A DNA stretch of 64,000 nucleotides, taken from assembly GCA_040902765.1 (NCBI GenBank), contig JBBDWO010000011.1, positions 1 to 64,000 on the forward strand, read 5' to 3'. The stretch's first letter is position 1; each line of letters begins with the position of its first letter. This DNA comes from Acidimicrobiia bacterium (GTDB lineage: Bacteria; Actinomycetota; Acidimicrobiia; Spongiisociales; UBA11373). Below the pieces are notes generated by a model. The model made no database searches and was not told where the DNA came from. It was given only the letters and a program-made list of their open reading frames with translations. A program made the translations under genes and the position numbers. Positions 42,998 through 51,014 of the stretch are shown one piece after another.

Positions 42998-43402
42998 TCA
43001 CATCTCTGGGGGAGGGCCCTCCGTCTCAGGCCGGGAACGCATGAGGACGATCGCGGCGACGAAGGCGACGAGGCCCGCGATTCCGAAGACCGCCTCTTCC
43101 CGTACCCAGCTGTCCCCGGGAAGCGCGGACAGCCCGGCCTGACCCAGGCCGACGATCACGGCGACGGCGACGACCGCTCCCACCGCATAGACGACCCGAC
43201 GGCCGACCGAATCCCGGCGCCCGATGTAGGCGCCGAACGCTGCAGCGGCGATCACGACGCCTCCCAGCCCGGCAAAGAACGCAAGCGCCTCCACCAGGCT
43301 GTCCTCGTCGGGGCCGCCCTGGGCGGCCATCACCGCGATCTTCCCCATCCACCCGATGCCCCCGACCAGGCCGGCGACGATCGCCACCGTGCGTGCCCTC
43401 AT
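42998..43402 (-). CDS. Hypothetical four-helix membrane protein
   Basis: A 134-residue protein with four hydrophobic helices (about 4-26, 38-58, 66-88 and 98-118) and a short acidic tail. ATG 43402 follows GGAAGGA by seven bases. It is the last gene of the ccm transcript, 64 bases after ccmE. No family recognised; the final tail (SRPETEGPPPEM) is cytoplasmic or periplasmic depending on topology. Confidence 0.65.
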   Translation of the reverse strand: MRARTVAIVAGLVGGIGWMGKIAVMAAQGGPDEDSLVEALAFFAGLGGVVIAAAAFGAYIGRRDSVGRRVVYAVGAVVAVAVIVGLGQAGLSALPGDSWVREEAVFGIAGLVAFVAAIVLMRSRPETEGPPPEM

Positions 43403-43466
43403 GCGTGTTCCTTCCTCTCTCCTCGATGCTGCTTGCGATCCGACCCTCACCGAGCCCCCTTCTCGA

Positions 43467-43829
43467 TCACCCGCCCTCATCGTGCGCCCGCACCGACACC
43501 TGATCGCTCTCGACGACACCGTCGCGATACACGCCCTTGGCCACGACCAGACGCCCCTCCTCGAGGGTCAGGGGGCGCCGACCGACATAGGCGTACCGAA
43601 CGAGTGCGGTTGCCCCGGTGCCGTCGGTCAGCTCGAACGTGAGATGATCGGTCCCGACCTCGAGACGCTGGACGATGCCCTCGACCTGGACCCTGCGTCC
43701 CTCGTGGTCGGCGGTGAGGTCTGCGGGAGCGACGAACGGCGTCGAGGCCTGGAAGGTTCCGATGAGCACCAGGGTCATCGCTACCACGGTGACCGTGCCC
43801 GCCAGGATCAGGCGTCCCCGCCTACTCAC
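43467..43829 (-). CDS. ccmE: Cytochrome c maturation haem chaperone CcmE
   Basis: A 120-residue membrane-anchored haem chaperone: N-terminal helix (RRGRLILAGTVTVVAMTLVL) then an OB-fold with VQVEGIV, LTFELTDGT and EGRLVVAKGVYRDGVVESDQV. CcmE normally binds haem through His in H-D-E-x-Y; here the protein ends VRAHDEGG, so His116 remains but the following Tyr and tail are absent. Start is GTG 43829, overlapping the ccmD stop (GTGA). Confidence 0.88.
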   Translation of the reverse strand: MSRRGRLILAGTVTVVAMTLVLIGTFQASTPFVAPADLTADHEGRRVQVEGIVQRLEVGTDHLTFELTDGTGATALVRYAYVGRRPLTLEEGRLVVAKGVYRDGVVESDQVSVRAHDEGG

Positions 43830-43954
43830 TCCGTCCCCGAATCGCCCCCGGCGCGGATCGACCGCAGCCGGCGCTCCCAACGAAAGGCCATGAGGGCGGG
43901 AACCAACCAGACCGCAGCGAAGATCGCCGCCGCGCAGAACTCGAGCACGGTCAT
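43826..43954 (-). CDS. ccmD: CcmD-like small membrane protein
   Basis: A 42-residue protein, one membrane helix (LEFCAAAIFAAVWLVPALMA) followed by a basic stretch FRWERRLRSIRAGGD. Size, topology, charge and position between ccmC and ccmE fit CcmD, which releases holo-CcmE from CcmABC. Overlaps both neighbours by four bases. Confidence 0.75.
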   Translation of the reverse strand: MTVLEFCAAAIFAAVWLVPALMAFRWERRLRSIRAGGDSGTE

Positions 43955-44613
43955 GGCGTGCCCCTTCGCGGCGCCGCCGCCTCGCGTTCGGCGCCCTCGA
44001 GCCGCCACCGCAGCGACACGAGGTAGTAGTAGACCAGCGACATACCGACCGGGGTCAGGATGAATGCCGGGAGGTGGATGGCGACACTCTCCGTGGCAAT
44101 CGTCGTGCCGTGGAATGGGCTCTGCCATAGCCGGGTCGATGCCACGGTGATCGGCACCGAGACGAATGCCAGCACACAGAAGACCGCACCCCGCCGGTAC
44201 CCGGCGGGGTCGTGAACCCCTCGGTGGTAGAGCAGATACCCCGCGTAGATGAACCACACGACCAGGGCGGTGACGAGCCGGATATCGCTCCACTCCCACC
44301 ACGAATTCCAGATGAAGCGGCCCCACACCATCCCGGTGGCCAGCGTGAACGTGAGGAATACGAAGGACACGACGATGGCGCCCTGAGCGATCCAGCTGTG
44401 TCGCGCCACCCCGCGCCGCAGGTAGCCGATGCTGGCCACGGTCGCCACCGCCAACCCGGCGAAGCCCACCCAGGCGACGCCGACATGGAAGTAGAACAGG
44501 AGGTTGATGGGATGGTCGACGCCGTAGAACTCGGTGGGCGCCCGCAGCGCGATGAGCACAGTCGTACCGATCAGCACCGCCAGGCCCGCGAGACCGGCTC
44601 TACGCCACGACAC
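43951..44613 (-). CDS. ccmC: Haem lyase/exporter CcmC
   Basis: A 220-residue six-helix protein that loads haem on CcmE. The periplasmic WWD-type loop is present as VWGRFIWNSWWEWSDIRLVT, and external His residues (FYFHVGVAWVGF, TESVAIHLPAF) are the expected haem ligands. GTG start has GAGGAG six bases upstream, inside the end of the fused ccmAB. Confidence 0.93.
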   Translation of the reverse strand: MSWRRAGLAGLAVLIGTTVLIALRAPTEFYGVDHPINLLFYFHVGVAWVGFAGLAVATVASIGYLRRGVARHSWIAQGAIVVSFVFLTFTLATGMVWGRFIWNSWWEWSDIRLVTALVVWFIYAGYLLYHRGVHDPAGYRRGAVFCVLAFVSVPITVASTRLWQSPFHGTTIATESVAIHLPAFILTPVGMSLVYYYLVSLRWRLEGAEREAAAPRRGTP

Positions 44614-44616
44614 CGC

Positions 44617-46074
44617 TCACTCCTCGGCCGCGAATTCGAACACCATCATGCCTGCGGCGACCATCCCGACGGCGTAGAGGGCGAGCACCCGCAGCCAGCC
44701 GACGTCCAGCTCCCCGGACTCGAGGAGGGTCGCGACCGCCTCCACTCCGGCGAGCAGGACCGGCACGGCGAGCGGTAGGAACAGCAGCGGCAAGAAGGTC
44801 TCCCCGAGCCTCGAGTGGTGCGAGAGCACGCTAAGGACCGAGCCGACCGCGGCGAGCCCCACGGCGGCGAGGGCCATGATCACGGCGAGTCCGGGCAGCA
44901 CCGCGAGCAGCGTCGGCGCAGCGAAGAACACCGCGAGCCCCACTGCGGCGACGAGTGCCACACCGAGCAGCAGGGCTGCGGTGCTGGCGACACGGCCCAG
45001 GTACATCCCCATGGGATCGGCCCCGCTCAGCAACAGCCCCCGGAGGGCATCGTCACGGAAGTCCTCGTCGAAGCCTCGTGCGAGTGCGTGCAGCGCGGTG
45101 AACACGATCAGCACCCACAGCATCCCGCTCACCGCCCGAGGGCTGCCGGCGAGTGGCTCAAACGCCATGGCGAGGACCGTTGCGAGCAGCCCGGCCAGGA
45201 CCAGTACCGCCGACGACATCGAGCGGGTGCGCGCCTCGACGGTCAGGTCCTTGCGCAGCACCGCCGCAGCCGTGTCGAGTACGCCCGAGGAGTGGCCGGG
45301 TATCCGAACCGCAGCCTCGGCGCGCCCGTTCGGGGCCACCTGCTCGACCCGGGATGCCGCAACGTGGGCCGTCTCCGAGACCACTCTGCCCTCCTCGAGC
45401 CTGACGACCCGATCGGCGAGCACCCGCACGCGTTCCGCCTCGTGTGTGGCGAACAAGAGCGTCTTGCGCCCACGCACCTCGACGAACATCCGGGCGAGTT
45501 CCTCCTGGGCCCCGGCATCGAGCCCCGAGAACGGCTCGTCGAGCAGCAGGACCGAGGGGTTGTGCAGCAGGACCCTCGCCAGCGAGAGACGCTTGCGTGT
45601 CCCGTGCGACAACCCGCCGACACGCCGGTCGGCCACGCCGTCGAGGCGAGTCTCCTCGATCACGGCTGCGACCCGCCACGCCGGAAGGCCCCGTAGGCGG
45701 GCGTGCAGCGCGAGGTTCTCCCTGCCGGTCAGCCCGTCGTACAGCATGGAGCGGTGGGTCAACACGCCGAGAAGACCGTTGGAGCCGTTCCCCCGCGTCA
45801 CCGCGTGTCCTTCCACCGTGACGGTGCCGGAGAGCGGGCGGTTCATCCCTGCAGCGACCGCGATCAACGACGACTTACCCGCCCCGTTGGCTCCGACGAT
45901 CGCCGTCGCCGAGCCCGCGGGAAAGTCGATCGAGATCTCATCGAGAGCGAGCACGTCACCGTAGGCGAGCGACACCCTTTCCAGACGAAGAGCGGGCCGG
46001 GTGTCCGTAAGGGCATCGGCGCCCACCGGGGAACTGCGGAGCGCAACCGACTCGGGAACGACGAGACGCTTCAC
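44617..46074 (-). CDS. ccmAB: CcmA-CcmB fusion: haem-export ABC transporter
   Basis: One 485-residue frame. Residues about 29-240 are the ATPase CcmA: VGANGAGKSSLIAVAAGM (Walker A), LSHGTRKRLSLARVLLHNPS (signature) and VLLLDEPFSGLD (Walker B). Residues about 265-485 are CcmB, with six membrane segments and the conserved R-K-D-L-x-x-E-x-R-x-R start (VLRKDLTVEARTRS). The two are normally separate proteins. GTG start overlaps the ccmF stop. Works with CcmC and CcmD to release haem-loaded CcmE. Confidence 0.92.
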   Translation of the reverse strand: MKRLVVPESVALRSSPVGADALTDTRPALRLERVSLAYGDVLALDEISIDFPAGSATAIVGANGAGKSSLIAVAAGMNRPLSGTVTVEGHAVTRGNGSNGLLGVLTHRSMLYDGLTGRENLALHARLRGLPAWRVAAVIEETRLDGVADRRVGGLSHGTRKRLSLARVLLHNPSVLLLDEPFSGLDAGAQEELARMFVEVRGRKTLLFATHEAERVRVLADRVVRLEEGRVVSETAHVAASRVEQVAPNGRAEAAVRIPGHSSGVLDTAAAVLRKDLTVEARTRSMSSAVLVLAGLLATVLAMAFEPLAGSPRAVSGMLWVLIVFTALHALARGFDEDFRDDALRGLLLSGADPMGMYLGRVASTAALLLGVALVAAVGLAVFFAAPTLLAVLPGLAVIMALAAVGLAAVGSVLSVLSHHSRLGETFLPLLFLPLAVPVLLAGVEAVATLLESGELDVGWLRVLALYAVGMVAAGMMVFEFAAEE

Positions 46075-48164
46075 GAGCCGCGCCCTCCCCCGTGAGCAGA
46101 CACCGGGTCACCGAGGCGCCGATCCGCGGAGCGGGAGACTCCGCCCCTGGACCCGGCCATCATCATCCCCATCCCGCCGACGAACAGCAGCATTCCTCCG
46201 AACAACAGGCTCACCGCCGGGATGTGGCGGACCGTGACGGGGACCCCCTGAGGCCCCATGTCGCCGGACCCGTGGTACACGACCTGCACGTCGGCGGCCA
46301 GCCCGCGGCTCACCATGACCTGAGCATGACGGCCCATGGCCCTCTCCGGATAGGTGGACACGCTCGCCTCGCCGGTCGTCTCCAGGCGTCCACCTCGCCA
46401 GACCTCAAGTGTCGCCGACTCCCGCACCTCGGCGAGCCTACCCATGCCGTCGTAGTGCTCGGAGCTCTCGACGCCGAGCACGCGGACGGTGACGCCTCCG
46501 CTCGCCCCAACGCCGGTCATCGGATCCACGGCGACCGTGACGCTCGTGGAGAAGATCGTCGCCAGCGCCGCCCCGACGATGACGGCGACGACACCCAAGT
46601 GCATGGCCGCACTCCCCAGGTGGCGGAGCCTGGCATCGGCCGTGGATTCCCGTCGCCGGAGCCACCACCAGCGTTCGACGGCGGCAACGAGGGCGTAGGC
46701 GGCAGGAGGGAACAGCATGAGCGCGCTCGCGCCCCCGAAGAACGACTCGAAGGCGCCTGACCCCGCCCGCCCCTCCGCCGAGAGCAGCTCCATTCCCGGC
46801 ACCGGCTTCACCGCGGCCGCCACCGCGGTCGCCACCATGAACAGGGCGAGCATCGGCATCGCCTCGCGTCGTCGTCCCTGAGCGGCCTGCATCCCGAACC
46901 CCATCACGAAGAGGAGACCGACCGCGAGCACATAGCCCCACAGTACGAAGAAGCCGGTGTCCAACTCCACGGAGCGCCCCATCGCGCCGGTGGCCAGCAT
47001 CGGATACACGAGGCCCCACACGATCACACCCGAACCGGCGAGCAGCAGCCACCACGCCCACGACAGCCACGGCTGCCGGGTCGGTTCGACGGCGGTCGCA
47101 CGCCACGCCCTGACCGCCAGGATGGCCGTCACCCCAAGCACCACGACGAGGAGGAGGCCCAGCATACGACCGGCCGACCCGCCCGCGAAGGCGTGAACGC
47201 TGGGATGCAGCCCGGATCGCGTGACGAACGACGCGAACACCACCCCGACCCAGGGAAGGGCGCCGACGAGCGGCGCGGTGACGAGCTGCCGACGGCCGCC
47301 GTCCTCACTGCGGTCCGCATGGAGCGCGGCGGTCAGGAGCAGCCATACGACCAGGGTGGCCGTCTCCACCGGATCCCACGACCAGAACCAGCCGAAGGTC
47401 ATCTCCTCGTATGCCCACACGATCCCCGTCAGGAGCGCACCCGACAGGAGGAGCCAGGCCAGCCTGCCCACCCGTGCCGACCACAGCTGCAGCCCGGAGT
47501 CTCGCGGCGCTCTGCCGGCCGCCGCATTGGCGAGCCGACGGAGCGCGATGGCGAAGCCGAGTCCCAAGAGAGCGTACGCGGCGAACGTGAGCAGGGTGTG
47601 CGGTGGCATCCACGGGTTGGTGAGCACCGGGTTCAGACCTCTGCCCTCACCGGGGACGCTCCCCACCGGGAGCGTCGGAAACGCCGCCGAGAAGGAGCGG
47701 AATGGGCCGCTGGCTGCAGTCACGACGACCAGGAGCAGCACGATCAAGCTCACGACCGCGTGCACGAACGTCGCATCGGCCCGGTCGGCAGCGACGCTGG
47801 ACCGAACCCGGCGTCCCGTCCACACGGCGACGCCAGCTGCGAACAGTGACCACACCAGGAACGAGCCCTCCGACCCGGCCAGGAGGCCGCTCATCCGCTG
47901 CAGCACCCCCTGGTAACTGGCGCTGTGTTGCCACACGTAGTGGACCGAGAAGTCTCCGGCCACGAGCAGGACGAGAAGCTGGAGCGTCGCCGCCGCAACG
48001 AACGCGAACACCATCCAGGAGAAGCCCGCGCCGCCCGCTCGCGCGAGCAAGCGCTCGGCCGATCCCCGCGAGCGGCTCCGCAGATCGTGGGTGGCGGCGA
48101 AATGACGTCGGGTCGCGTCAGCAGCCGCCACGGCGGCGGCCAACACCGCCACCGTGATGATCAC
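46071..48164 (-). CDS. ccmF: Cytochrome c haem ligation protein CcmF
   Basis: A 697-residue multi-helix protein that transfers haem from CcmE to apocytochromes. The WWD domain is seen as EEMTFGWFWSWDPVETATL, and GSEGSFLVWSL near residue 96, VWAYEE and conserved His residues are typical. A C-terminal periplasmic domain (about 560-660) and a final helix with Met-rich MGMMMAGS follow. GTG start. The Ccm partners CcmH and CcmI, which normally present apocytochrome, are not encoded nearby. Confidence 0.94.
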   Translation of the reverse strand: MIITVAVLAAAVAAADATRRHFAATHDLRSRSRGSAERLLARAGGAGFSWMVFAFVAAATLQLLVLLVAGDFSVHYVWQHSASYQGVLQRMSGLLAGSEGSFLVWSLFAAGVAVWTGRRVRSSVAADRADATFVHAVVSLIVLLLVVVTAASGPFRSFSAAFPTLPVGSVPGEGRGLNPVLTNPWMPPHTLLTFAAYALLGLGFAIALRRLANAAAGRAPRDSGLQLWSARVGRLAWLLLSGALLTGIVWAYEEMTFGWFWSWDPVETATLVVWLLLTAALHADRSEDGGRRQLVTAPLVGALPWVGVVFASFVTRSGLHPSVHAFAGGSAGRMLGLLLVVVLGVTAILAVRAWRATAVEPTRQPWLSWAWWLLLAGSGVIVWGLVYPMLATGAMGRSVELDTGFFVLWGYVLAVGLLFVMGFGMQAAQGRRREAMPMLALFMVATAVAAAVKPVPGMELLSAEGRAGSGAFESFFGGASALMLFPPAAYALVAAVERWWWLRRRESTADARLRHLGSAAMHLGVVAVIVGAALATIFSTSVTVAVDPMTGVGASGGVTVRVLGVESSEHYDGMGRLAEVRESATLEVWRGGRLETTGEASVSTYPERAMGRHAQVMVSRGLAADVQVVYHGSGDMGPQGVPVTVRHIPAVSLLFGGMLLFVGGMGMMMAGSRGGVSRSADRRLGDPVSAHGGGRGS

Positions 48165-48194
48165 GACGCTCCCCGAAGGACCATCCAGGCTGGC

Positions 48195-48794
48195 TCACGC
48201 TCCGCCACCCGATACCACCCCCTCACGGGGAATGCGGACAAGCTGGTATACCGCGGACGCCAGTGCCAGCCACACTCCGATCAGGAGGACGAGGAACCAG
48301 ATCGCCGTGACGCCCCGAGGCAAGATCGAGTCGGCGACCACCGGAGTCAGGAAGGTCACCACTGCGGTCCCCGATGCGACGGTGAACGGCGTCGTGGCAC
48401 GCGCTGCGCCGAACTCCTCGGTACCGGCGAACTCGACGCTGAGGCTGCTGTCCCCCGGCGCCCTCGGCGTGAGGGCCACGGTCACCGTGCCCTGACTGTC
48501 GGTGCGCAGGAGGCCGACCGTTCGAAAGTCGACGTAGTCGAAGAATCGGATCTCCTCCAGCACCACGACGGTGGCGCCGGCGATCGGACGGCCGCGCTGG
48601 TCGAGGAGACTGATCGTCGCTTCGAAGTGCTCGCCCTGCACGGCTTGCTGCGGCGCGTCGATCGTGAGTCGGACCTCCTGGCGTACTTCGCCCGCTACCG
48701 CGGGTCCGGCCCACAGGAGCACGACGGCGAGGCCCGCCACGACCGACCATGCCACCGGGCGCCGTCCAACGGTGTGACGCGATCGGGAACTCAT
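48195..48794 (-). CDS. Exported Ig-like protein with C-terminal membrane anchor
   Basis: A 199-residue protein. A signal peptide (VAWSVVAGLAVVLLWAGPAVAG) is followed by a beta-sandwich of the bacterial Ig/carboxypeptidase-regulatory kind (GRPIAGATVVVLEE, then TDSQGTVTVAL) and a C-terminal helix (TAIWFLVLLIGVWLALASAV). No metal or haem motif. It is translationally coupled to nrfD (ATGA) and precedes ccmF, so it probably belongs to the redox complex or its assembly. Function unknown. Confidence 0.75.
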   Translation of the reverse strand: MSSRSRHTVGRRPVAWSVVAGLAVVLLWAGPAVAGEVRQEVRLTIDAPQQAVQGEHFEATISLLDQRGRPIAGATVVVLEEIRFFDYVDFRTVGLLRTDSQGTVTVALTPRAPGDSSLSVEFAGTEEFGAARATTPFTVASGTAVVTFLTPVVADSILPRGVTAIWFLVLLIGVWLALASAVYQLVRIPREGVVSGGGA

Positions 48795-50119
48795 GTGCTC
48801 TCCTTCCCTGCCGCGTCCCCGGACGTGCCCACCCGCTCCGCCCCCTCGAGGCCGTGCTCCACCTCCCACATCGAGATGATCGGGAAGACCCGCTGAAAGA
48901 TCATGAACACCAAGACGAGTCCCGCCGCCGCGGCCGCGGTGATCGCCCACTCGATCCAGGTCGGCGAGTAGGTGGCAAGGCTGCCAGGGGTCATCCCCGA
49001 CTCCAGGGGAGGCACCACGATGATCCAGCGCTTCAGCCACATGCCGACGACGACGAGGACCGAGGCGAGGGTGATTCCCCCCACCGTACGGGTCCATGGG
49101 ATCGCGACGAGAGCCGCAGGCACCAGCATCCCGAGGACGATGGCGAACCAGAAGGCCCACGCGTGTGCCCCGCTCATGATCGATGCCAACGGCGCCTGAT
49201 AGTCGGCCGACACGGTGGTGTAGCCGATCGTCCAGTACTCACTGAACGTGAAGTACATGTAGGTGAGGTTGAGGGTGAGCAGGATGTACCCCAGCCTGAC
49301 GAAGTGGGCATCGGTGAAGAACGCCTGGAGCCCCTGGGATCGGCGGTAGACGGCCATGATGATGACGATCACGGCCGTGCCGCTGAACACCGCGCCGAGG
49401 ACGAAGTAGGGGGCGAAGATCGTGCTGTTCCACACCGGACGCGCGGTCACGCCGAAGATCCACGCCACCGCCGAGTGGGCGAGGATGGCGACCGGGATGA
49501 TGGTGACTGCGAGGATCCCCATGCCCTTCTCCAGCCTGCGTCGCTGCGCGGCGTTGCCGACCCAGGAGAACGCGACGAGGCGGTAGAGCCGGTATCGGAT
49601 CCCCTTGCGTGTGGGATGCAGGTCGCGGCACCGGGCTGCGTCGGGAACCAGCGGCAGCAGCAGGAACAGCAGGGCGGCGAACATGTAGGTGCTGAGCACG
49701 ACGACGTCCCAGATCAGCGGCGATCCGGCCCGGCCGGCGGTGATGATGTGCCACGACGCGATCCCGGGTCGTCCGAGGTCGGCGAAGATCATCAGGAAGG
49801 CGATGAGGAGAGCCGCCACGGTGACGATCTCGGCGATGCGGGTGACCGGTCGCCGCCACTCGACATTGACGAGGCGCAGCACCGCCGACAGCAGCGTGCC
49901 CGCGTAGCTGATGCCCACGAAGAAGATGAAGTTGATGATGTAGATCCCCCAGGGCTGCGATGACGAGAGCCCGGTGACGCCCAGCCCCTGTCGAAGCTGG
50001 ATACCCCACGCCACGAGGCCCAGCGCGACGATCAGGCCCAGCCCCGCGGCGAGCACCCAGTACGTCCTTCCGGCCCGTCCTTCGAGGGGACCCATCACTG
50101 CTCGTTCGACCGACGTCAT
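48791..50119 (-). CDS. nrfD: NrfD/PsrC-family membrane quinone subunit
   Basis: A 442-residue polytopic protein with about ten membrane helices. PWGIYIINFIFFVGISYAGT in the first helices, MIFADLGRPGIASWH and the FTFSEYWTIGYTTVS region resemble NrfD/PsrC/ActC proteins that exchange electrons with quinones. Partner of the iron-sulfur protein directly upstream. The gene symbol denotes the family, not nitrite reduction. Confidence 0.9.
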   Translation of the reverse strand: MTSVERAVMGPLEGRAGRTYWVLAAGLGLIVALGLVAWGIQLRQGLGVTGLSSSQPWGIYIINFIFFVGISYAGTLLSAVLRLVNVEWRRPVTRIAEIVTVAALLIAFLMIFADLGRPGIASWHIITAGRAGSPLIWDVVVLSTYMFAALLFLLLPLVPDAARCRDLHPTRKGIRYRLYRLVAFSWVGNAAQRRRLEKGMGILAVTIIPVAILAHSAVAWIFGVTARPVWNSTIFAPYFVLGAVFSGTAVIVIIMAVYRRSQGLQAFFTDAHFVRLGYILLTLNLTYMYFTFSEYWTIGYTTVSADYQAPLASIMSGAHAWAFWFAIVLGMLVPAALVAIPWTRTVGGITLASVLVVVGMWLKRWIIVVPPLESGMTPGSLATYSPTWIEWAITAAAAAGLVLVFMIFQRVFPIISMWEVEHGLEGAERVGTSGDAAGKEST

Positions 50120-50123
50120 CGCC

Positions 50124-51014
50124 TCACACCTCCGCCACGTGTGGCAGGTAGTAGACCTTCGGCTCGGTTCCCTTGTCTTCCTTGTACCGATAAGCCGCCC
50201 GGGACTCGAGCAGCTCGGTGAGCCTGCGGACCTCGGTGCCGTTGGTGACGACGTCGGTGGTCCTCTCTCCGAACCACAGGACGTCCTTGGGGCACTGCTG
50301 CACGCACCTGGGGAGTCGGGACTGCTGCAGGTAGTCGGCGCAGAAGACGCACTTGCCCACCGTCCCGCGACGGGCCGGCATGGTCAGTTCCGGCGTGTAC
50401 TGCTCGGGCGAGAGATGTGACGGCGGCGGTTCGTCCCACCAGAAGTACCGCGCGTCGTACGGGCAGGCAACCATGCACATCCGGCAGCCGATGCATTGAC
50501 GGTTGTCTACGAGCACGATGCCGTTCTTGTTGGAGTAGGTGGCCCCGACCGGACACACCTGGACGCACGGCGTGTTCTCGCACTGCATGCACGGCATCGG
50601 CCGGAAGAACTTCCCCGACGGGCCCTCCTCCTCCCACACGTTGATCCAGTGATGGTCGTCGTCGGGGAGGTTGTGACCGCTCTTGCATGCCTGCATGCAC
50701 TGCTTGCACCCGTCGCACTTGGCCAGGTCGATGACCATCACCCAACGATCGGCGGCGGGAAGGCGCAGGGCACTGCCATCCTGCACCGCAGAGTCGGCAT
50801 CGGACATGGCACGGGCGATGGCCGAGCCTCCCAGCGACGCCACGCCGGCGGCGCCGAGCGCCAACGCGAGGCTGCGCAGGAACGCCCGACGGCTCAGCAC
50901 GGTCCGTTCGTCGAGGCCGCCGAGGTCGAGATCTCCCGCCTCGATCGCGACCGGGTCGGTGGACATGCGCAGGAAGCCGTCGAGTTCCCCTCGCACGCTC
51001 TCGCCGGTCGTCAT
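50124..51014 (-). CDS. Tat-exported 4x[4Fe-4S] ferredoxin-type subunit
   Basis: A 296-residue electron-transfer subunit of the DmsB/PsrB/NrfC kind. A twin-arginine signal (SRRAFLRSLALALGAAGVAS, about residues 42-61) follows an unusually long N-region of about 40 residues. Four clusters are shown by KCDGCKQCMQACK, CMQCENTPCVQVCP, CIGCRMCMVACPYDAR and CVFCADYL followed by CVQQCP. ATG overlaps the haem protein stop. It should carry electrons between NrfD and the haem protein outside the membrane. Confidence 0.92.
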   Translation of the reverse strand: MTTGESVRGELDGFLRMSTDPVAIEAGDLDLGGLDERTVLSRRAFLRSLALALGAAGVASLGGSAIARAMSDADSAVQDGSALRLPAADRWVMVIDLAKCDGCKQCMQACKSGHNLPDDDHHWINVWEEEGPSGKFFRPMPCMQCENTPCVQVCPVGATYSNKNGIVLVDNRQCIGCRMCMVACPYDARYFWWDEPPPSHLSPEQYTPELTMPARRGTVGKCVFCADYLQQSRLPRCVQQCPKDVLWFGERTTDVVTNGTEVRRLTELLESRAAYRYKEDKGTEPKVYYLPHVAEV

